Source of the DNA: Syntrophomonas zehnderi OL-4
Lineage (GTDB): Bacteria > Bacillota > Syntrophomonadia > Syntrophomonadales > Syntrophomonadaceae
Assembly: GCF_000983115.1 (NCBI RefSeq)
Contig: NZ_CGIH01000027.1
Coordinates: 1-64,000 of the forward strand
Length of the DNA stretch: 64,000 bases
Direction of reading: 5' to 3'
In this document: positions 26,403-33,347 of the stretch, one piece after another
Layout: the number at the start of each line of letters is the position of its first letter
Position numbering within the stretch: position 1 is the stretch's first letter
Translations under genes and position numbers: made by a program
The notes under the pieces: model-generated
What the model was told of the DNA's origin: nothing
Databases searched by the model: none
Seen by the model: only the letters and a program-made list of their open reading frames with translations

Positions 26403-27383
26403 ATGAAAAAGAGATGTGCAATTTTACTATGTCTGGCAATGGTAATGGCCATGCTGGCCGTACCTGTTTTGGCAGCCGAGACCGGCCCTTCAGTAGTAAT
26501 TGATGGGCAAGCCGTAACGTTTACCGATGCTGCTCCAATCATTGAAGATAGCAGAACCCTGGTACCTTTAAGAGCTATCTTTGAAAAGATGGGCGCTAAA
26601 GTAGAATGGAATCAGGATACCCAAACGGCAATAGCCGTGAAAGCTGACATCAAAGTAGTTATTAAGATTGGTTCGCTGGAACCAACCATCAATGGTGAAG
26701 TCAAGAAAATCGATGTTCCTGCCAAAATCGTTAATAACAGAACTCTGGCTCCCATGCGTTTTGTTTGTGAAGCCTTCGGCGGCAAAGTAACCTGGGATGA
26801 TGCTACCAAAACCGCTTCGGTAACGTCCCCTGCGCCCCCGGCAGACAAACCTGCAGATCCAGGGACTCCTGCAGCTCCAACAACTGCAGCTGATTTAGCT
26901 AAAGCGGTTGTTGCTAATTTCGCACCAGTTAAAGTAAAAACTAATCTTACCGGGACTGTGGCAGGTATCGTTCAGGTTGGCGGACAAGCCGAATCAACGA
27001 TTGATGCTGCAGGTGTTGCTTCTTCCACTATCCAAGGTGATTCCGGGCCACTGGGTAAGTCCACTAGTACTGTAGCAGTATGTCCCTATTCAGAAATTAT
27101 TTATGGCCCTGAAGCGGAAGCATTAAAACTGCTTGCTAACGCCACTATGAAAGATACTGTACTGAGTGTATCCGGGAATCTGCCCACATCGTTGATTAAT
27201 TTCTTAAACGGTGTTAACAAAGATGTAAAGTGGTCTAATGTTACAGGTGATGTTTCTATAACAGTTGATAAAACCACTAAGCAAGTAAGCAAAATCATCG
27301 TTAAGAATGGCAAAGCTAAAGTGGCAACTCCACTAGGTGACAAAGAGGCAGTATTTGAAGCAACTTTCGAATATGCTTATTAA
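26403..27383 (+). CDS. Secreted protein with copper amine oxidase N-terminal-like domain
   Basis: A 326-aa exported protein. It has a signal peptide (MKKRCAILLCLAMVMAMLAVPVLA) and then a copper amine oxidase N-terminal-like domain (about residues 35-145) built of two related halves: DSRTLVPLRAIFEKMGAKVEWN, and NNRTLAPMRFVCEAFGGKVTWD. A Pro-rich linker (APPADKPADPGTPAAP) leads to a C-terminal domain of about 160 residues that I do not recognise. The CuAO-like domain is common in clostridial cell-surface proteins and is thought to mediate wall or ligand binding rather than oxidase activity. It is last in the operon and followed by a terminator. Confidence 0.82.
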   Translation: MKKRCAILLCLAMVMAMLAVPVLAAETGPSVVIDGQAVTFTDAAPIIEDSRTLVPLRAIFEKMGAKVEWNQDTQTAIAVKADIKVVIKIGSLEPTINGEVKKIDVPAKIVNNRTLAPMRFVCEAFGGKVTWDDATKTASVTSPAPPADKPADPGTPAAPTTAADLAKAVVANFAPVKVKTNLTGTVAGIVQVGGQAESTIDAAGVASSTIQGDSGPLGKSTSTVAVCPYSEIIYGPEAEALKLLANATMKDTVLSVSGNLPTSLINFLNGVNKDVKWSNVTGDVSITVDKTTKQVSKIIVKNGKAKVATPLGDKEAVFEATFEYAY

Positions 27384-27423
27384 TTAAGATTAAAATTCCA
27401 TAAAAAACTTTAAAATATTATGA

Positions 27424-27457
27424 GGGTTGGGGCCTAAATGGCGTCCAACCCTTTTTT
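27424..27457 (+). terminator. Rho-independent terminator after the CuAO-like gene
   Basis: GGGTTGG (27424-27430) pairs with CCAACCC (27445-27451), followed by six T residues. Confidence 0.85.
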
Positions 27458-27487
27458 AGTCCAGGTACGGCCAGATCCCTATTAAAA

Positions 27488-27910
27488 TCACTTATTCGAT
27501 GATTCAGGGGGATTCAAGCCGGCACTATATGGTTTGATGTCCAGCACCGGGGTACCGTCCAGCATATCAACCCCCTCAATTTCCAGCCAGTTTTCAGTGA
27601 TTCGTACCAGCTTGACGATAGTCATGCCAATAGGGTTGGGACGGCGTGGGGAACGGGTGGCAAAAACGCCCCGCAAGGTTTCATCATGACGGGAACGCTG
27701 TTGCAGCAAACATTCCCCGGCCTGATGAAAGAAAAAAAGTACCACGATATAAGGAGATTCATCCAGGGTATAAAGGCCTGCCCGGAGTTCTTCCTTCAGC
27801 TCAATGAAGGCTCGGGTATCGGCCGCATAAATACTCTGCCGGGGAATTTCATCGACATTTTTAAAAGGGGAATGAATAACCCCGATTGGTTCAAAATAAA
27901 CAGGTTGCAT
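27488..27910 (-). CDS. trmO: tRNA (t6A37) N6-methyltransferase TrmO (TsaA/UPF0066 family)
   Basis: A 140-aa SAM-dependent enzyme that methylates N6-threonylcarbamoyladenosine 37 in some tRNAs. The hallmarks PIGVIHSPFK at the N-terminus and FATRSPRRPNPIGMT at the centre, with VDMLDGTPVLDIKPY, are intact. It is the short, single-domain version without the C-terminal domain of E. coli TrmO. AAAGGAG lies upstream of the ATG. It is monocistronic, convergent with the CuAO-like gene and divergent from modA. Some clostridial members sit next to Mo or metal genes, and a role there has been proposed but is unproven. Confidence 0.85.
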   Translation of the reverse strand: MQPVYFEPIGVIHSPFKNVDEIPRQSIYAADTRAFIELKEELRAGLYTLDESPYIVVLFFFHQAGECLLQQRSRHDETLRGVFATRSPRRPNPIGMTIVKLVRITENWLEIEGVDMLDGTPVLDIKPYSAGLNPPESSNK

Positions 27911-28141
27911 CTCATTCTCCTTTAAATAGAGTAAAGGTTGACCAAGGTGCTATCGGTCAGCATCAGCAATTAATTCCACTGCTGCACAGTTTTTTATGCT
28001 TTGTCCGTCCTTTTTTTTAGTATACCATACGCAAATTGCCTGATAACCAAAAAAGTGATCTTATCCGGTTCCCATAGGGTTTACAAGCGACCCAACTAGA
28101 CAGATGACAACCATTTGCAACTTAAATATAATTAATCACGT
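27911..28141. other. Divergent gap between trmO and modA
   Basis: About 230 non-coding bases before the modA promoter. I see no hairpin of note and no riboswitch that I can recognise; the trmO promoter must lie here on the minus strand. Confidence 0.4.
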
Positions 28142-28185
28142 GTCTTAAATAAATTGTTATGTTATATTATGTTATATATTAAGAC
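28142..28185 (+). promoter_or_regulatory. modA promoter framed by an inverted repeat
   Basis: TTGTTA (28154-28159), a 17-base spacer and TATTAA (28177-28182) form a promoter. It is bracketed by the inverted repeat GTCTTAA (28142-28148) and TTAAGAC (28179-28185), whose right arm covers the -10 box. Two GTTAT-type direct repeats lie between. This layout suggests repression, most simply by a molybdate-responsive regulator, though it does not match the E. coli ModE box. The leader to modA is about 175 bases long. Confidence 0.55.
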
Positions 28186-28366
28186 ATTCAGTTTTAATCA
28201 TAGATAAATAGTGACAAGAACATATCCCTTGATTTTTAATAAACTGTCTATTTTTATTGCTAGAAACAACTTGCGATCTAGAAAAAGAAAAATGTAATAA
28301 CGAAGGGGGGTAATTTAGCGAGTTTCGGTTGAGGAGTAAGTTAAGAATTATTAGGGGGAATAGAAA

Positions 28367-29182
28367 ATGCGTAATTTTAAATCTGCATCCCAAAAGTGGT
28401 ACATAGTTGGCCTTATGATGGTGTTTTTATCGGTTGCTCTAGTTGGCTGTGGCACCGAAAAATCCAAGGAACCAGCACCGCAGCAGAACGCGCAGCCAGT
28501 GACCCTGTTGGTGTCTGCCGCAGCAAGTCTAACTGATGTTCTGGCAGATATTGAAAAGGAATATCAGAAAGAGCACCCAAATGTAAGTTTTGATTTTAAC
28601 CTAGGTTCGTCCGGTTCTCTGCAGGAACAGATTGCCAATGGAGCACCGGCTGATGTATTTATTTCCGCCGCTAAGAACAAAATGGACGCCTTAGAGGAAA
28701 AAGATTTGATCGTAAAAGAAACCCGAAAAGACGTTGTTAAAAACACCCTGGTTTTGATCGTAGCTAATGACAACGATAATATTAAGAACTTTGCGGATCT
28801 TGAAAATGCCAAAACCATTGCCATGGGCGAACCGGAATCAGTGCCGGTAGGCAAATACGCTACCGAAGCTCTGACCAGCCTGAACTTAATCGACAAGCTG
28901 AAAGCTAAAATGGTTTATGCCAAGGACGTGCGCCAGGTACTGGCCTATGTCGAAAGTGGCGATGCCGAAGCCGGTTTAGTATATCAAACTGATGCCAATA
29001 TATCCCAAAAAGTAAAAGTGGCTGCAGTCGCCGATGAAAATCTGCACTCAAGCTTGGTCTATCCTGCGGCAGTAGTAAAGGAAAGCAAAAATCAAGCCGA
29101 AGCCAAAGCATTTGTCGATTTCTTGAGCAGTGATAAGGCAACAAAGCTTTTTAAAAAATACGGCTTCACAGTAATAGAATAA
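28367..29182 (+). CDS. modA: Molybdate ABC transporter, substrate-binding lipoprotein ModA
   Basis: A 271-aa extracellular binding lipoprotein for molybdate or tungstate. The signal peptide ends in a lipobox (ALVGC) with the lipidated Cys28. The mature part has typical ModA stretches: LVSAAASLTDVLADIEKEY, FNLGSSGSLQEQIANGAPADVFISA and SVPVGKYATEAL, with the conserved Ser/Thr and backbone ligands for the oxyanion. AGGGGG precedes the ATG. It heads the modABC operon and supplies metal for the pterin cofactor enzymes such as the formate dehydrogenase at the left of the window. Confidence 0.95.
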   Translation: MRNFKSASQKWYIVGLMMVFLSVALVGCGTEKSKEPAPQQNAQPVTLLVSAAASLTDVLADIEKEYQKEHPNVSFDFNLGSSGSLQEQIANGAPADVFISAAKNKMDALEEKDLIVKETRKDVVKNTLVLIVANDNDNIKNFADLENAKTIAMGEPESVPVGKYATEALTSLNLIDKLKAKMVYAKDVRQVLAYVESGDAEAGLVYQTDANISQKVKVAAVADENLHSSLVYPAAVVKESKNQAEAKAFVDFLSSDKATKLFKKYGFTVIE

Positions 29183-29224
29183 TCAAATGACACCACTCGG
29201 CACTTCTGCCTTCCCATCCGAATC

Positions 29225-29254
29225 ACGCAGCTATTTTAAAAGGTGGTTGCGTCC
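29225..29254. repeat. Short hairpin repeat between modA and modB (copy 1)
   Basis: ACGCAGCT (29225-29232) pairs with GGTTGCGT (29245-29252, with G-T pairs). A nearly identical 28-base stretch occurs at 41079-41108 in the murD/ftsW gap, so this is a dispersed short palindrome. Confidence 0.6.
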
Positions 29255-29305
29255 TCCGGACATGGGGGGGTGATAAGTAAGAACTTAAGGAAACAGGTAA
29301 ACATA

Positions 29306-30010
29306 ATGACGGCAATGAATCTTAGTCCTCTTTGGATATCATTAAAAACAGCATTGGTAGCAACCGCCATTACTTTTATCCTAGGTATTATAATAGCCCG
29401 CTGGATGGCCAAGTCTGAATTCAAGGGTAAAAGCATTTTAGACGGGATTTTCATTCTTCCCCTGGTTTTGCCACCAACGGTAGTAGGCTTTATCCTGCTA
29501 TGGATTCTGGGAAGAAACGGCTGGCTGGGCGCATTCTTTTTTGAGATTGGACGGCCGGTGGTGTTTTCCTGGTCAGCTACGGTTATTGCAGCCACAGTAG
29601 TGTCATTTCCCTTGATGTACCAGACTGCCCGGGGAGCCTTTGAACAGATTGATAGTAACATTGAAGATGCCGCTCGAACCCTAGGGGCTTCGGAATGGAA
29701 TATTTTCTGGCAGGTTACTACGCCTATGGCCTGGCCGGGAATAGCGGCTGGAACTATTCTAGCTTTTGCGCGTTCCCTGGGGGAATTTGGGGCCACCCTG
29801 ATGCTAGCCGGTAATATTCCGGGCCGAACCCAGACTATACCAGTAGCCATTTATTTTTTGGTGGAAGGCGGCAGGCAAAAGCAAGCCTTGATTTGGGTAC
29901 TGGTAATCTTATTAATTTCATTTGTCAGCATCGTAGCTTTAAACTATTGGAAAAAATATCAGCGCCGCTTTAGCAGCCACCCGATCGGGGAGGTGGTAAG
30001 CGATCCTTAG
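29306..30010 (+). CDS. modB: Molybdate ABC transporter permease ModB
   Basis: A 234-aa inner-membrane permease with five or so membrane helices. The binding-protein-dependent transport (EAA) loop EDAARTLGASEWNIFWQV is present near residue 140, and FARSLGEFGATLMLAGNIPGRTQT is the typical ModB stretch. I start at ATG 29306, preceded by AAGGAAAC; the upstream ATG at 29243 lies within the repeat and lacks a site. Its 3' end overlaps the modC start by eight bases and carries GGGGAGGTG, the ribosome binding site for modC. Confidence 0.92.
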   Translation: MTAMNLSPLWISLKTALVATAITFILGIIIARWMAKSEFKGKSILDGIFILPLVLPPTVVGFILLWILGRNGWLGAFFFEIGRPVVFSWSATVIAATVVSFPLMYQTARGAFEQIDSNIEDAARTLGASEWNIFWQVTTPMAWPGIAAGTILAFARSLGEFGATLMLAGNIPGRTQTIPVAIYFLVEGGRQKQALIWVLVILLISFVSIVALNYWKKYQRRFSSHPIGEVVSDP

Positions 30011-31064
30011 TATCGATATTAGAAAATCCCTGCCTGAGTTTAAATTAGAGGTTAACTTTGCAATCGATCAGGAAATAATGGCTATCCTGGGACCTTCCGG
30101 TTGCGGTAAAACTTTGACTTTGAAATCCATAGCCGGATTAATGCAACCCGATCAAGGCAGGATTACTCTCAATGAAAAGATATTATATGATAGTCGGCAG
30201 GGGATTAACCTACCTGCCCAAGAACGCAATATTGGATTTCTCTTTCAAAACTATGCCTTGTTTCCTCATCTAACAGTTCATGATAATATAGCCTTTGGCA
30301 TAAAGAGGCTCACGGATTACCAAAGGAATAAAAGGGTGGAAGAGCTGTTAGGCAAGATGAGATTGCAAAGTTTCGGACACCGTTATCCTGCGGAATTATC
30401 TGGGGGACAACAGCAAAGGGTAGCTCTGGCTCGTGCCTTAGCCCCAAAGCCGGAAGTATTATTACTGGATGAGCCGTTTTCCGCCCTAGATACCCAGGTA
30501 AAGTCCCGTCTGGAAGCAGAACTGCTGGAAATTCAATCTGATTTTAAAGGCCATATTTTATTCGTTACCCATAACTTAGCAGAAGCCTACCGTATAAGCA
30601 GTAAAATAGCCGTTTATGAGGCTGGGGGTTTGCTGCAATGGGGCGATCGCCACAGTATTATTGAACGTCCGGCGAATAAAAAAGTAGCTCGATTAACGGG
30701 AATGGAGAACATATTTGACGGAATTGTGATTGGGGTCGATGATCCCAGGCTCAAGGTTCGCTTGGGCACAGATCACTTATGTCTATACCCGGATAATCTG
30801 GACAACTTAAATGTCGATGAGGAAGTATCAATAGCTATACGTCCGGAATATGTAAAACTAGCAGATAATGGAGACGAAAACGCTTTAGAGGCTGAGCTGA
30901 TTGATATAACTGAGGAGCTGATTTTCAACAGTTATACCTTTCAGACAAAGCAAGCAGTAGCTATTAAAGCCAGCATTCCTAAAGATATAGGTCGGAGGCT
31001 GGTAGTGGGAAAATGCTACAGTCTCTGTCTGCCTCCGGAAAATTTGATAGTGATTGGGATATAG
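30003..31064 (+). CDS. modC: Molybdate ABC transporter ATP-binding protein ModC (apparent AUC start)
   Basis: A 353-aa ATPase subunit. Walker A (GPSGCGKT), the signature LSGGQQQR, Walker B (VLLLDEPFSALD) and the switch His (VTHN) are intact, and the C-terminal third resembles the TOBE-containing regulatory region. The only in-frame ATG before Walker A is 30078, six codons before that motif, which would delete the first beta-strands. Homology requires LSIDIRKSLPEFKLEVNFAI upstream. That frame is open only from 30000 and has no ATG, GTG or TTG before 30078. The codon in front of LSIDIRK is ATC at 30003, seven bases after GGGGAGGTG, so I propose an AUC start. A sequencing error changing ATG to ATC is the main alternative. 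Confidence 0.88.
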   Translation: MLSIDIRKSLPEFKLEVNFAIDQEIMAILGPSGCGKTLTLKSIAGLMQPDQGRITLNEKILYDSRQGINLPAQERNIGFLFQNYALFPHLTVHDNIAFGIKRLTDYQRNKRVEELLGKMRLQSFGHRYPAELSGGQQQRVALARALAPKPEVLLLDEPFSALDTQVKSRLEAELLEIQSDFKGHILFVTHNLAEAYRISSKIAVYEAGGLLQWGDRHSIIERPANKKVARLTGMENIFDGIVIGVDDPRLKVRLGTDHLCLYPDNLDNLNVDEEVSIAIRPEYVKLADNGDENALEAELIDITEELIFNSYTFQTKQAVAIKASIPKDIGRRLVVGKCYSLCLPPENLIVIGI

Positions 31065-31068
31065 TATT

Positions 31069-31098
31069 AAGCGGGAATTATTCTCCCGCTTGTTTTTT
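31069..31098 (+). terminator. Rho-independent terminator of modABC
   Basis: AGCGGGA (31070-31076) pairs with TCCCGCT (31084-31090), followed by TGTTTTTT. Confidence 0.88.
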
Positions 31099-31331
31099 AA
31101 ATACCCTTCCTGACTTCAATTCGATCCATTTACACCTACCCAGAACCTACCACGCCCTTCGTCTACACAGGCAAGCTTTCCCGCCAGCCAAAAGAACCGT
31201 CCCCTTGGCCGTAACGACAATAGGACTTAAAGTTCATTTTCAAGGTAAATTATACAGGACATCGGGGCATAAATGCGATTAAATAGGGGTATAAGTCGTT
31301 TCCTGACGGGGGAAATGTCGTAGTTTTTAGA
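31099..31331. repeat. Gap before mraZ with a REP-like palindrome
   Basis: The gap holds a hairpin with arms GCCAA (31187-31191) and TTGGC (31205-31209) around AAGAACCGTCCCC. Segments of the type AAGAACCGTCCCCTTGG are, to my recollection, frequent REP-like repeats in clostridial genomes, often linked to IS200-like (RAYT) transposases. No intact gene is visible. The upstream part may be a decayed mobile remnant. Confidence 0.45.
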
Positions 31332-31360
31332 TTGTTATATATTTCACAAAGAAGGATACT
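31332..31360 (+). promoter_or_regulatory. Promoter of the mraZ (dcw) operon
   Basis: TTGTTA (31332-31337), a 17-base spacer and GATACT (31355-31360). Three MraZ-type boxes follow 20 bases downstream, the usual order for dcw promoters. Confidence 0.65.
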
Positions 31361-31380
31361 GGGTGGTAGAGTAGAAATAA

Positions 31381-31410
31381 TTGTGGAGGAATGTGGGGGG
31401 ATGTGGAGAG
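31381..31410 (+). promoter_or_regulatory. MraZ operator: three 10-bp direct repeats
   Basis: Three consecutive 10-base units, TTGTGGAGGA, ATGTGGGGGG and ATGTGGAGAG, share TGTGG at exact 10-bp spacing, about 35 bases before mraZ. MraZ proteins bind direct TGGG-like repeats of this period upstream of their own gene, so this is very likely the autoregulatory site of the division cluster. Confidence 0.8.
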
Positions 31411-31445
31411 CAATCCCATGTATTTGAGTTAAGGGAGCAAAACGT

Positions 31446-31877
31446 ATGTTCTTGGGTGAGTATCAACATTCTTTGGATACCAAAGCAAGAGTAATTATTC
31501 CTGCTAAATTTCGCGAGGAATTGGGCTTAAAGTTTGTTGCCACCAAGGGCTTGGACAACTGTATCTTTATTTACCCGCTGGATGAATGGCAAGTTATTGA
31601 AAAGAAATTGCGCGCTCTGCCTTTTACCAGGGCCGATGTCCGTTCGTTTGCTCGATTTTTCTTTTCCGGCGCTTCTGAGTTGGAAATAGATAAGCAGGGC
31701 AGGGTACTGTTGCCCCAGAATTTAAGGGAATATGCTAACATAGACAAGGAACTGGTAATTATTGGGGTAGGAGCACGGTTGGAGATTTGGTCCAGTGAGA
31801 ACTGGGTATCCTATAATCAGACTGCCGAAGCATCTTACGGCACTTTGGCAGAAAGTTTGGTAGATTTGGGATTATAG
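31446..31877 (+). CDS. mraZ: Transcriptional regulator MraZ
   Basis: A 143-aa DNA-binding protein with two SpoVT-AbrB-like domains. The first half starts MFLGEYQHSLDTKARVIIPAKFRE, and the second repeats the pattern as ASELEIDKQGRVLLPQNLRE. It forms ring-shaped oligomers that bind the repeats at 31381-31410 and control the division and cell-wall cluster. It is the first gene of dcw, as in most bacteria. AAGGGAG precedes the ATG. Confidence 0.96.
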   Translation: MFLGEYQHSLDTKARVIIPAKFREELGLKFVATKGLDNCIFIYPLDEWQVIEKKLRALPFTRADVRSFARFFFSGASELEIDKQGRVLLPQNLREYANIDKELVIIGVGARLEIWSSENWVSYNQTAEASYGTLAESLVDLGL

Positions 31878-31888
31878 GAGTGATTTAT

Positions 31889-32806
31889 TTGCACCAAGCC
31901 GTGTTATTGCCACAGACCGTTGATTATTGGCTGACAGATCCCTGTGGAACCTACGTAGATTGCACCCTGGGCGGTGGAGGCCATCTGCGCTGCCTGGCCG
32001 AAAAATTAAGTGATAATGCCCAGGTAATAGCTCTGGATAAAGATCAGGATATCCTGCAAAAAACAGCCTTAACTTTGAATATACCCCGGCTGACCATGAT
32101 ACATGGAGATTTTAGAAATTTGCAGGAGATTATGGACAACCTGGGCATAAAATTAGTAGATGGGATTTTAATAGATCTGGGGGTTTCTTCTTTTCAATTG
32201 GATATTGCCGAGCGCGGATTTAGTTTCCATGAAGATGCCGCTTTGGATATGCGCATGAACCGACAACAATCATTAAGTGCTTGGGATATTGTAAACAGTT
32301 ATAGTGAAGCAGACTTAACCAGAATTCTTTATCAATATGGAGAAGAGAAATATGCCCGTTCTATATCGCGGGCGATTGTAAACTACCGTGAGCACTCTCC
32401 TATTGACAGCACTCTGGAACTGGTAAGCCTTATACAATCCAGCGTGCCAGCCAGTTACAGGCGCGAAAAGCATCCCGCCCGTAAAACTTTTCAGGCCTTA
32501 AGGATTGAGGTCAATGGCGAACTGGACGCTTTAATAGAGGTTCTGCCTCAAACGGTTGATTTATTGAAACCAGGCGGTCGCATCTGTGTTATCAGTTTTC
32601 ATTCTCTGGAGGATCGCATCGTAAAGCAGTTTATGCAGGATAGAGCCAAAGATTGCATTTGTCCGCCTGGTTTGCCGGTATGTACCTGTAACCACCGGGC
32701 AGAGTTGAAAATCTTAACGCGTAAGCCGGTAACAGCCAGTACTGAAGAATGTGAGCATAACCCTCGCGCTCGAAGCGCTAAATTACGGGCAGCGAGTAAA
32801 ATATAG
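31889..32806 (+). CDS. rsmH: 16S rRNA (cytosine1402-N4)-methyltransferase RsmH
   Basis: A 305-aa SAM-dependent methyltransferase that modifies C1402 in the ribosomal P site. The motif DCTLGGGGHLR, the catalytic-region stretch GILIDLGVSSFQLD, and the C-terminal KPGGRICVISFHSLEDRIVKQF are present. I prefer the TTG at 31889, eight bases after AGGAG; an in-frame GTG at 31880 overlaps that site and is too close. It lies 11 bases after mraZ, in standard dcw order. Confidence 0.94.
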   Translation: MHQAVLLPQTVDYWLTDPCGTYVDCTLGGGGHLRCLAEKLSDNAQVIALDKDQDILQKTALTLNIPRLTMIHGDFRNLQEIMDNLGIKLVDGILIDLGVSSFQLDIAERGFSFHEDAALDMRMNRQQSLSAWDIVNSYSEADLTRILYQYGEEKYARSISRAIVNYREHSPIDSTLELVSLIQSSVPASYRREKHPARKTFQALRIEVNGELDALIEVLPQTVDLLKPGGRICVISFHSLEDRIVKQFMQDRAKDCICPPGLPVCTCNHRAELKILTRKPVTASTEECEHNPRARSAKLRAASKI

Positions 32807-32833
32807 TTCTAAATACCGGGGAGGTCGAATAGT

Positions 32834-33319
32834 ATGCAACAGACAGCAAGCAGATATACAACCTGGAATCAACCCAAGGATAATAAAACCGATCTGAGTA
32901 TAAGGCAGGTTACCAGGGTCACCAAAAAAACCAACCATCACCGCAAACTGATGGTTAAATGCGGCCTGGGCGTTTTTGTCTATTCGGTATTACTGGTATT
33001 TCTTTGCGCAAAAAGCGCCAGTCTGGGATATGAAATTGAAGGATTAAACAAAGATATAAGCAAGCTGGAAACAGCCAACAAACGTCTAGAATTTCAAATT
33101 TCTCAAAACAGTTCTTTGCCCCAAATAGAAGCTATAGCTGTCAGTAACCTGGGTATGGAAAAACTGGACATAAATAATTCCTTAGCTGTAAAAGCAGAGC
33201 CCCAGCCGGTTCAGATAGCGAAACAAAAAGAAAAGAATACGGCTGATAATACGGCTAGCCAAAAACCTTTATATAAAATCTATACCAGCTTATCAAAATT
33301 GGCTCAAAACAGCTTGTGA
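32834..33319 (+). CDS. ftsL: Cell division protein FtsL-like
   Basis: A 161-aa bitopic membrane protein. A basic cytoplasmic N-terminus is followed by one membrane helix at about residues 43-60 (GLGVFVYSVLLVFLC) and then a coiled-coil extracellular segment (LNKDISKLETANKRLEFQIS). Sequence identity in this family is low; position between rsmH and the division PBP and the topology make FtsL the best call. It bridges FtsB/DivIC and the transpeptidase in the divisome. The C-terminal 50 residues are polar and less structured. Confidence 0.8.
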   Translation: MQQTASRYTTWNQPKDNKTDLSIRQVTRVTKKTNHHRKLMVKCGLGVFVYSVLLVFLCAKSASLGYEIEGLNKDISKLETANKRLEFQISQNSSLPQIEAIAVSNLGMEKLDINNSLAVKAEPQPVQIAKQKEKNTADNTASQKPLYKIYTSLSKLAQNSL

Positions 33320-33347
33320 AAATTCCTGATAAATGAGGGGGCATAAA

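Noticed and set aside
28186-28366. Molybdenum cofactor or other riboswitch in the modA leader
   Set aside because: The leader is long enough, but I could not find the conserved stems of the Moco motif or any hairpin-terminator pair.
29236-29850. 204-codon minus-strand open frame within modB
   Set aside because: Complement of a conserved permease gene; composition is that of an antisense shadow.
30078-31064. modC starting at ATG 30078
   Set aside because: This ATG is six codons before Walker A and would remove the conserved N-terminal strands; no ribosome binding site precedes it.
31013-31282. 89-codon open frame overlapping the modC end and terminator
   Set aside because: It starts inside modC in another frame, crosses the modABC terminator and shows no conserved features.
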